Assembly: GCA_003142355.1 (NCBI GenBank)
Contig: PLMF01000029.1
Span: 1-32,279, forward strand
DNA length: 32,279 nt
DNA from: Bryobacterales bacterium
Lineage (GTDB): Bacteria; Acidobacteriota; Terriglobia; Bryobacterales; Bryobacteraceae
Direction of reading: 5' to 3'
Each line of letters begins with the position of its first letter. The stretch's first letter is position 1. Below, in pieces: positions 15,876-21,810 of this stretch. The translations under genes were made by a program, and so were the position numbers. The notes under the pieces are model-generated. The model was given only the letters and a program-made list of their open reading frames with translations. It had not been told where the DNA came from and did no database searches.

Positions 15876-16625
15876 ATGCACCCGCCGAGAATCCTCGCCG
15901 CTCTTTTTCTGCTGCCCGCGGCGGTTCCCCGCGCCGCCACTCTCGATGAAGTTCTGACCCGCCTGCGCACGGCACGCAACACCGCCGACTTCACGGCATC
16001 CGCGCGCCTGGTCGACGTGGCCGCCTCCGGCGAGCGCCAGAGCCACGCCATCACGGTCAAGGCCCACGCCTTCCCCGACGGCCTGCGCATTTTCTGCGAC
16101 GTCGCCAACCCGCGGGTTCGCCTGCTCCTGATCGCCCCCTCCGCGGGCCCCGTCGTCATCCGCACCGGCCACCCCGGGGACGCCGCGCCGAAGGAACTGC
16201 CGCCGGAACGTTGGGGCGAGGGGCTGCTGGGCACGAATTTCGCCTACGAGGACCTGATCGAGAGCCAATCCACGTGGCGCCGCCAGACATTGCTGCCGGA
16301 CGCTACTTACGGCGCCCGCACCTGTGCCGTCCTGCGCAGCGAGCCCGGTCCCGCCGACCAGACCCGCTATGCCTCCGTCACCTCGTGGCTCGACCACGAC
16401 GTCTACAGCACCGTCATGGTCGAAAAGGTGGTGAAGTCCTCCGGAGAGTTGAAGCATTTCATCTACTACGGCCTCCGCGAGGTCAGAGGCGTGTGGTCCG
16501 CCAGCCAGATCGAATGCAAGATCGAGGGCAAGCCCGGCTCTTCGCTGCTGATCATCAACCGCGGTTCCGCCGCCCCCCATCACACCCGCGCCGCTTTCGA
16601 TCCGGCGCTGCTCACCAGGCCCTGA
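15876..16625 (+). CDS. LolA-like outer-membrane lipoprotein-sorting family protein
   Basis: A 249-residue exported protein. The signal peptide is at about 1-20 (ILAALFLLPAAVPRAA), followed by LDEVLTRLRTARNTADFTAS. The later pattern (GTNFAYEDLIESQ, TCAVLRSEPGPADQTRYASV, WLDHDVYSTVMVEKV, GVWSASQIEC) is that of the LolA-like beta-sheet proteins annotated as outer-membrane lipoprotein-sorting proteins. They are distinct from classical LolA and have no proven cargo. It is translationally linked to the LolD-like ATPase (3-bp gap). Confidence 0.78.
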   Translation: MHPPRILAALFLLPAAVPRAATLDEVLTRLRTARNTADFTASARLVDVAASGERQSHAITVKAHAFPDGLRIFCDVANPRVRLLLIAPSAGPVVIRTGHPGDAAPKELPPERWGEGLLGTNFAYEDLIESQSTWRRQTLLPDATYGARTCAVLRSEPGPADQTRYASVTSWLDHDVYSTVMVEKVVKSSGELKHFIYYGLREVRGVWSASQIECKIEGKPGSSLLIINRGSAAPHHTRAAFDPALLTRP

Positions 16626-16712
16626 ACGGAAATGGGGCCGCGTCGCTGGGCGATTGTCCGCAGGAACTCGCCGTTCTCCCTGAAGCGCTGAACCCAATGT
16701 TCTTGAAGTTGA

Positions 16713-16726
16713 GATAGTGGACTATC
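16713..16726. promoter_or_regulatory. Palindromic operator candidate before higA-like gene
   Basis: The perfect inverted repeat GATAGT-GG-ACTATC ends 16 bp before the antitoxin start codon. TATCAT inside it could be a -10 element, with no good -35. Such dyads are the usual autoregulatory sites of XRE antitoxins. Confidence 0.5.
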
Positions 16727-16742
16727 ATTGAGGGACCGAACC

Positions 16743-17054
16743 ATGGCCAAGAAAACCAAGATCATGCCGCCGATTCACCCGGGTGAAACCTTGCGGGAGG
16801 ACTTTCTGAAACCGCTTGGTCTGTCAGCCAATCGGCTCGCGATGGAGTTGCTGGTACCAGTGACGCGCATCAATGACATCGCTCGCGGCAAGCGGGCCAT
16901 CACAGCGGACACCTCACTCCGGCTAGCCCGTTACTTCGGAACCACGCCCCAGTTCTGGATGAATCTTCAAGCGAATTACGATCTCGCGACAGCTCAGGAC
17001 GTGCGCGGCCAGGAGATCGACGACCGGATCAGGCCGCATCATCAGGCAGCGTGA
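16743..17054 (+). CDS. higA: HigA-family XRE antitoxin, without adjacent toxin
   Basis: A 103-residue helix-turn-helix protein. The sequence PPIHPGETLREDFLKPLGLS, then VTRINDIARGKRAITADTSL, then YFGTTPQFWMNLQANYDL is the canonical HigA antitoxin pattern. The ATG at 16743 follows GAGGGA. Normally a HigB toxin of about 90 residues lies just upstream. Here the upstream 117 bp has no such gene and abuts the LolA-like gene, so this is an orphan antitoxin or a decayed module. It might act on the toxin gene 120 bp downstream, but that one has its own antitoxin. Confidence 0.9.
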   Translation: MAKKTKIMPPIHPGETLREDFLKPLGLSANRLAMELLVPVTRINDIARGKRAITADTSLRLARYFGTTPQFWMNLQANYDLATAQDVRGQEIDDRIRPHHQAA

Positions 17055-17140
17055 CGGTCAGCCGCGCTGCCGGCCTCAGGTACACGTCACCCTTCCAGCA
17101 TCGGGCATTGCCTTGGTTTGGGATCTGTGACAATATGGCG

Positions 17141-17169
17141 TTGACATCATATGGACTAAAGACCATAAT
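17141..17169 (+). promoter_or_regulatory. Toxin-antitoxin promoter with operator dyad
   Basis: TTGACA (17141-17146), a 17-bp spacer and CATAAT (17164-17169) form a near-consensus promoter just before the toxin start at 17178. The dyad TATGGaCTaaAGaCCATA (17150-17167) spans spacer and -10. A repressor bound there, presumably the XRE antitoxin, would block RNA polymerase. The very short leader (under 10 nt) suggests a nearly leaderless toxin mRNA. Confidence 0.7.
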
Positions 17170-17177
17170 CGTAAAAG

Positions 17178-17540
17178 GTGAGTTGGGTTGTCGAGATCGG
17201 CGATGAGTTTGAGCGGGAGTTCGACGCGTTGCACGAGGACGTGCAGACGGAGATTCTGGCCTTGTCGCGCCTTCTTCAGCAGTTCGGGCCGCAGTTGGGG
17301 CGGCCCCGCGTCGACACTCTGAACGGCTCTCGGCACGCGAACATGAAGGAACTGCGCTTCAGCGCGGCGGATGGCGAATGGAGAGTGGTTTTCGCTTTCG
17401 ACACGAAGCGAAAGGCGATCCTGCTCGTTGCCGGCGACAAATCGGGGGCGAGCGAAAAACGATTCTACCGCGGGATGATCCGGAAGGCCGACCACCGTTT
17501 CGACAGCCATCTTGCCCGGCTGAAAAAGGAAAGGAAGTAA
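17178..17540 (+). CDS. RelE/HigB-type toxin (phage Gp49-like family)
   Basis: A 120-residue protein starting with GTG at 17178. EFEREFDALHEDVQTEILAL, then VDTLNGSRHANMKELRF, then EWRVVFAFDTKRKAILLVAG and FYRGMIRKADHRFDSHLARL match the Gp49-like/RelE toxins, which cleave mRNA on the ribosome. The gene precedes its antitoxin by 2 bp, the reverse of most TA pairs but normal for this family. The promoter and operator lie immediately upstream. Confidence 0.87.
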   Translation: MSWVVEIGDEFEREFDALHEDVQTEILALSRLLQQFGPQLGRPRVDTLNGSRHANMKELRFSAADGEWRVVFAFDTKRKAILLVAGDKSGASEKRFYRGMIRKADHRFDSHLARLKKERK

Positions 17541-17542
17541 GC

Positions 17543-17899
17543 ATGGCAGTGAACGTGAACGACAAAATCGGGAAGCTGTGCCCCGTTCAGCGCAAGAAGG
17601 TCGAGGTCCGCGCGGCGGAACTGATTGAAGAAGAAATGACGTTGCGCGAGCTCCGGACGGCACGGCAGCTCACGCAGGTCCGCATGGCTAAGGTGCTGGG
17701 GATCACCCAGGACAGCGTTTCCCGCCTCGAAAGGCGCAGCGATCTTCTGCTGTCCACACTTCGGAAGACCGTCGAGGCGATGGGCGGCAATCTGTCTCTT
17801 GTCGCCGAGTTCCCCGACCGCGCGCCGGTCGTGCTGTCCGGCATCGCCGGCGACGATCCGCGACCCAACTTGGCCGGCCGGAGATACGCGCGTGGTTAA
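17543..17899 (+). CDS. XRE-family antitoxin of the RelE/HigB-like toxin
   Basis: A 118-residue protein with a helix-turn-helix at about 50-75 (TQVRMAKVLGITQDSVSRLE). It is followed by LLLSTLRKTVEAMGGNLSLV, typical of antitoxins paired with Gp49-like toxins. The ATG at 17543 has AAGGAAG upstream within the end of the toxin gene, and the toxin stop is 2 bp away. It would neutralise the toxin and repress the promoter at 17141-17169. Confidence 0.9.
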   Translation: MAVNVNDKIGKLCPVQRKKVEVRAAELIEEEMTLRELRTARQLTQVRMAKVLGITQDSVSRLERRSDLLLSTLRKTVEAMGGNLSLVAEFPDRAPVVLSGIAGDDPRPNLAGRRYARG

Positions 17900-18078
17900 C
17901 GGCCACAGGTAACTGCCTTTGGCATGCCTGCATCCGTGGCCCGACCGCAGTAGTGGCGGGTTAAACCTCTAGGCCGTGGACCGCTTCGTGCTTTGGGTGC
18001 GCACCCTCGCCGGTGTTTCGCACGTTCGGACGGTTCGACGTACAAAAACATGGGCATGCTAAACTGGAATTCTCAACG

Positions 18079-18168
18079 CGGAGAGGTGGCAGAGTGGTCG
18101 ATCGCGCCCGCCTCGAAAGCGGGAGTACCTTTACGGGTACCGGGAGTTCGAATCTCCCCCTCTCCGCC
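18079..18168 (+). tRNA. tRNA-Ser (anticodon CGA)
   Basis: 90 nt with acceptor stem GGAGAGG/CCTCTCC, D-arm, and anticodon stem CCCGC/GCGGG around loop CTCGAAA (anticodon CGA at 18113-18115). It has a long variable arm (GTACC...GGTACC), a T-arm with GTTCGAATC, discriminator G and encoded CCA. The long variable arm confirms serine class II. It reads UCG codons. Confidence 0.97.
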
Positions 18169-18173
18169 AGCCA

Positions 18174-19553
18174 TCATTTCCATTCCATAGTGTTGCTCGG
18201 GCCCTGCATCCGCGCGGCCAGCCGCCGGTGCCTTGCCAGGACCGGGTCGAGCGAGATGGTTCTCAGCTCGCCATCCTCCACCACCACCCTGCCTTCCACC
18301 ACCAGCGTGCTCACGCGGGTGGGGGCGCACAGCAGCAGGGCGGAAACCGCGTCGCCGGCCCCGCTGTAACCCACGTCCCGTAGATCGAAGAGCGCTACAT
18401 CGCCGCGCTTGCCGGCTTCCAGGCTGCCGATGTCGTCCCGGCCCAGGCAACGGGCGCCTTCCACTGTGGCCATGCGCAAGGTGTCCGCAACGTTGAGCGC
18501 GGCCGCGCCATGGATCAAGCGGTTCAACAGCAGGGCCTGGCGGGCTTCGGCCAACATGTGAGAACTGTCGTTGGAGGCGCTGCCATCCACTCCCAGTCCT
18601 ACCGGGCACCCGGCGCGGCGCAGAGCCAGCACGGGGGCGCTGCCCGATCCCAAGCGCATGTTCGAAGTGGGACAATGCGCGATTCCCACGCCGGCGCGGC
18701 CCAGACGCGCGACTTCCTGGCGGTTGAAATAGATTCCGTGCGCCAGCCAGGTGTTGGCATTGAGCCAGCCGGCATCTTCCAGAAGATCGAGGGGGCGCTT
18801 TCCAAAGCGGTTCAGGCAGTACGCCTCTTCATCGCGAGTCTCGGCCAGGTGGGTATGCAAGCGAACGTTGTAACGGCCGGCCAGATCGGCGGTTGCGCGC
18901 ATCAGCTCCGGGGACACCGAAAACGGGGAGCACGGGGCCAGCGCGATGCGCAGCATGGAACCCGGCGCGGGGTCATGATACTGCCGGATCAACCGCTCGG
19001 AATCCGCCAGGATCCGGCCGTCGCTTTGCACCACCGAATCGGGCGGCAGTCCGCCTTTGCTGCGGCCCACGCTCATGCTGCCGCGAGTGGGATGGAAACG
19101 AATGCCGATGCGGCGAGCGGCTTCGATTTCCGCATCGATCAGCCGGCTGTGGCGGCGCGGGAACAAGTAGTGATGATCGGTGGTGGTGGTGCAGCCCGAG
19201 AGCAGCAGCTCGGCCATTCCCGCCAGCGCCGCCACCTGCACGGATTCCTCGTCCAGCCGCGCCCACAGTGGATACAGCGTCCGCAGCCAATCGAACAGCT
19301 CGGCATCCGCCGCCGCGGGGCACGCGCGCGTCAGCGTCTGGTAGAGATGATGGTGGGTGTTGACCAGGCCGGGAACGGCTACCGCGTGGCGCCCGCTGAT
19401 GGTGCGGTCGGCGCGCGGCAGTTTGGCCGGCCGCGTACCCACCTGCCGGATCTCTCCATCCTCGATGTAAAGGTACGCGTGGCGGAGGACGGTATTCTCC
19501 GCATCCATGAGCACCAGGGTGTGGATATCGCGGATGAGCAAGGAGCGCGGCAT
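18174..19553 (-). CDS. Amidohydrolase, probable 8-oxoguanine deaminase
   Basis: A 459-residue TRZ/ATZ-type metal hydrolase. HxH ligands are H67/H69 in PGLVNTHHHLYQTLTRA. HTHLAET (about 233-239) and LGVDGSASNDSSHMLAEARQ carry further metal and catalytic residues. The segments AELFDWLRTLYPLWARL, GSMSVGRSKGGLPPDSVV and LAPCSPFSVSPELMR closely recall the 8-oxoguanine deaminase described from Pseudomonas (8-oxoguanine to urate plus ammonia). Guanine deaminase or another aminohydrolase is the alternative. Its ATG directly follows the threonine synthase stop (TGAATG), so the two are co-translated. It ends 6 bp from the oppositely oriented tRNA-Ser. Confidence 0.82.
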   Translation of the reverse strand: MPRSLLIRDIHTLVLMDAENTVLRHAYLYIEDGEIRQVGTRPAKLPRADRTISGRHAVAVPGLVNTHHHLYQTLTRACPAAADAELFDWLRTLYPLWARLDEESVQVAALAGMAELLLSGCTTTTDHHYLFPRRHSRLIDAEIEAARRIGIRFHPTRGSMSVGRSKGGLPPDSVVQSDGRILADSERLIRQYHDPAPGSMLRIALAPCSPFSVSPELMRATADLAGRYNVRLHTHLAETRDEEAYCLNRFGKRPLDLLEDAGWLNANTWLAHGIYFNRQEVARLGRAGVGIAHCPTSNMRLGSGSAPVLALRRAGCPVGLGVDGSASNDSSHMLAEARQALLLNRLIHGAAALNVADTLRMATVEGARCLGRDDIGSLEAGKRGDVALFDLRDVGYSGAGDAVSALLLCAPTRVSTLVVEGRVVVEDGELRTISLDPVLARHRRLAARMQGPSNTMEWK

Positions 19554-20798
19554 TCAGGTAACCAGGTGCTGCCTGCGTAGAATATCGGGCAAGCCATCCC
19601 CATCCGGCGCAATGTCGAATGGTTGTGTGACTGCGGACCGCGCCGAGTGCACATCCTTCAAGCCGTTCCCCGTGATCACCGCCACCACGCTGGCGCGGCG
19701 CCCGACGATGCCCTCCGCCAGCGCGCGGCGCAAGCCGGCGACAGATGTGGCGGCCGCGGGTTCGGCGAAAATGCCGGTTAGCCGGCCGGTCGAGCGCATG
19801 GCCTCGAGAATCTCCTCGTCGCTCACGTTGATCATGGCGCCGCCGGATTCCGCCACCGCGAACAGGGCTTTCTTCCAGTTCCTGGGGACGCCCACCGCGA
19901 TGCTGTCGGCGAGCGTGTGCGGCTCGATGGGCCGCATCGGTTCGCCGGTGCGAAAAGCCGTGGTGATGGGGGCGGCGCCTTCGGCCTGCACGCCCAACAT
20001 GCGGGGAGTGCGCTCCGTCAGCCCCAGGATCTTCATCTCCCGAAAAGCTTTCCAGACTCCGGCGATGGTGCAGCCGTCTCCCACCGAGACCGCCACCCAA
20101 TCGGGGGGCTGCCAACCGAGTTGCTCGCCGATTTCGAGGCCCACGGTCTTCTTGCCTTCCACCAGGTAAGGATTGATGCCGGAATTGCGGTTGTACCAGC
20201 CCCAGCGCTCGCAGGCCTGCTGGCACAACTGGAAAGCCTGCTCGTAGCTGCCGCGCACGCGAAAAACCGTCGCGCCGAAAATCAACAACTGCGTGACCTT
20301 GGGCTCCGGCGCGCGTTCCGGCACGAAGATGACGCTGCGCATCCCCATGGATGCTGCCATACCGGCGCACGACGATGCCGCATTCCCGGTGCTGGCGCAG
20401 GCGATGATCTGGCGACGCTTTTCCCGAGCCTTGACCACGCCCACGGAGCTGGCGCGGTCCTTCAGCGAGCCGGTGGCATTGCGGCCATCGTCCTTCAGAA
20501 AGAGAGTGCGCACGCCGAGGTGGCGGGCCAGGGTCGCGGCCGGGGTTAGCGGCGTCCACCCCACCGCGAGAGCCGGCAGTGCGGCATCCGCCCCGATGGG
20601 CAGCAACTCGCGGTATCTCCAGTGCGACTGCTCGAAGCGGCCGGCCAGCCGGCGGCGCGTGAGGCGGCGGGCGATGGCCGGGTAGTCGAACTCGACGTCG
20701 AGAATCCCCGTGATGCCGCAACGCGGGCAGGTATAGGGCACGCGCGTCGAATAAACCCTCCCACAGAATACGCACTTGAGGCCAGTGACGAAGTTCAC
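19554..20798 (-). CDS. thrC: Threonine synthase (PLP, zinc-ribbon form)
   Basis: A 414-residue fold-type II PLP enzyme. The N-terminal zinc ribbon uses C9, C12, C24 and C27. K113 in NATGSLKDRA binds PLP. CASTGNAASSCAGMAA is the phosphate loop and VSVGDGCTIAGVWKAF the glycine loop. It converts O-phosphohomoserine to threonine. I read the start as GTG at 20798, where the protein begins MNFVTGLKC; no strong ribosome-binding site is seen. It is the first gene of a two-gene unit with the deaminase and lies away from other threonine genes, so a different PLP reaction linked to that partner is possible. Confidence 0.88.
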   Translation of the reverse strand: MNFVTGLKCVFCGRVYSTRVPYTCPRCGITGILDVEFDYPAIARRLTRRRLAGRFEQSHWRYRELLPIGADAALPALAVGWTPLTPAATLARHLGVRTLFLKDDGRNATGSLKDRASSVGVVKAREKRRQIIACASTGNAASSCAGMAASMGMRSVIFVPERAPEPKVTQLLIFGATVFRVRGSYEQAFQLCQQACERWGWYNRNSGINPYLVEGKKTVGLEIGEQLGWQPPDWVAVSVGDGCTIAGVWKAFREMKILGLTERTPRMLGVQAEGAAPITTAFRTGEPMRPIEPHTLADSIAVGVPRNWKKALFAVAESGGAMINVSDEEILEAMRSTGRLTGIFAEPAAATSVAGLRRALAEGIVGRRASVVAVITGNGLKDVHSARSAVTQPFDIAPDGDGLPDILRRQHLVT

Positions 20799-20836
20799 GC
20801 TTCAAGAGTATCATTCCGCCCGGCGCGGGTTGACGG

Positions 20837-21169
20837 CTACGCGCGCCGCCTGGTCTTCTCCTCCCGGTCCAGACCCTCACGCAACAGCAGCTTGATGTAG
20901 GTCTGATATGGCAGCCCCTTGCGTTCGGCCAGATGGCGCGCGCGGTCTAGGTCATCCGCCGGAATGCGCAGCATGACCTTCCGCGATGGCGGCTTGGCGA
21001 TGCCACCCGTGCTCTTCGAGATGGTGATACCGATACTCTTGCCGCCGATGCGCAGCGCGCCTTTCCTTCCGGCCTCCTCAAACAGCCTCATGAGTCGATC
21101 CTGGTTCTTTTCGAACCAGAGCGCCTCCGCGGCCTCGGTTCGGGCACTCGCCAGTCCCTTTTTAGGCAT
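20837..21169 (-). CDS. brnA: BrnA/CopG-type antitoxin
   Basis: A 110-residue protein. Its C-terminal part is a ribbon-helix-helix (PSRKVMLRIPADDLDRARHL, then GLPYQTYIKLLLREGLDREE). It starts inside the end of the BrnT toxin gene (8-bp overlap), the usual toxin-antitoxin order for BrnT/BrnA. The first 60 residues, including ITISKSTGGIA, are longer than in typical short BrnA proteins. Confidence 0.82.
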   Translation of the reverse strand: MPKKGLASARTEAAEALWFEKNQDRLMRLFEEAGRKGALRIGGKSIGITISKSTGGIAKPPSRKVMLRIPADDLDRARHLAERKGLPYQTYIKLLLREGLDREEKTRRRA

Positions 21170-21464
21170 CGGTCTCTCCTTCCTTCAGTCGGCGCCAAAG
21201 CGCGCGCCATTTTCGGTTGGCTGGAAACGCGGTCACGACCCGAATCTTCCTGCGTCTCCAAGTCCACGCCACAATCAGCAGCCGCCCTCTGGCAGTGGCG
21301 CCTAACTCGGCATGTCTCTCTTCACCGGCCCGCTCCTCGGTCTCCAATGGCAGTGACGCACCGGAAATAACCTCTTCCGCTTCAGCCGGCGTTACGGCAT
21401 GGCGGGCAATATGGGCTATGTTGGCGCCGTCCCAGTCGAATGCCAGCTTTCTCGATTCCGCCAT
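21162..21464 (-). CDS. brnT: BrnT-family toxin
   Basis: A 100-residue RNase-type toxin. FDWDGANIAHIARHAVTPAE, then LETEERAGEERHAELGAT, then GRLLIVAWTWRRRKIRVVTA and a final NRKWRALWRRLKEG reproduce the BrnT pattern. The ATG at 21464 was chosen because the family begins with a short lead into FDWD; the frame is open to 21617 but that part is unlike BrnT. The promoter region contains the dyad at 21485-21498. Confidence 0.87.
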   Translation of the reverse strand: MAESRKLAFDWDGANIAHIARHAVTPAEAEEVISGASLPLETEERAGEERHAELGATARGRLLIVAWTWRRRKIRVVTAFPANRKWRALWRRLKEGETDA

Positions 21465-21810
21465 CCAATTCTCAGTGTATACCCGTTGTCCATACAACAC
21501 AAATGCCGGCGGTAAGGCGAATGTCCTGACACCCTTGCGCTGACTGCAGTCACCTGGTGGGCGGCAAATGGTTCCTTGCGGCGTGGAGTCGTGCTGGTGT
21601 GGTAGCTCCGTCTGCATCGGCCATAGGCGTTAGAACAGCCCTCTCGGCGATAACTGCGCGGGTCCTGCGATTGGAGCGTGGTTTCCCAGATGAGGGCTCG
21701 GGGACCGCCGCGTGGACCTGAGCATTTTCCGGGTAGAGCGTGAACCGGAAGAGTCAGCGAGAGTTGAGCCGGATGCGGGCACGAGCCGTGCGTTCCGAGA
21801 CCGGCGGCGG
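21465..21810. other. Intergenic region between the 937-aa gene and brnT
   Basis: 346 bp without a gene. It holds the brnT-side dyad GTTGT-CCAT-ACAAC (21485-21498), a likely BrnA operator next to a TATACA -10-like hexamer. At 21623-21635 is ATAGGCGTTAGAA, almost the same as a sequence at the right end of the window (32260-32272). Confidence 0.5.
21485..21498. promoter_or_regulatory. Dyad upstream of brnT (putative BrnA operator)
   Basis: A perfect 5-bp-arm inverted repeat, GTTGT-CCAT-ACAAC, 20 bp before the brnT start. On the minus strand TATACA follows 5 bp later and could be a -10 element. BrnA antitoxins autorepress by binding such sites; assignment here is inferred from position. Confidence 0.45.

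Noticed and set aside
15165..16697. 510-codon open frame antisense to the ABC/LolA-like genes
   Set aside because: The plus strand carries all ABC motifs and a coherent signal peptide. The antisense frame is Gly/Ala/Asp/His-rich and motif-free, a GC-skew shadow.
16580..16765. Minus-strand 61-codon frame before higA, considered as a HigB toxin
   Set aside because: It is on the opposite strand to higA, overlaps the LolA-like gene end and lacks RelE/HigB features.
17993..18190. Small plus-strand frames over the tRNA-Ser gene
   Set aside because: They are explained by the tRNA sequence and are not protein-like.
18973..20880. 635-codon frame on the same strand as thrC and the deaminase
   Set aside because: It runs out of frame through both genes, whose catalytic motifs are intact. 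Its composition is Arg/Gly/His-rich nonsense.
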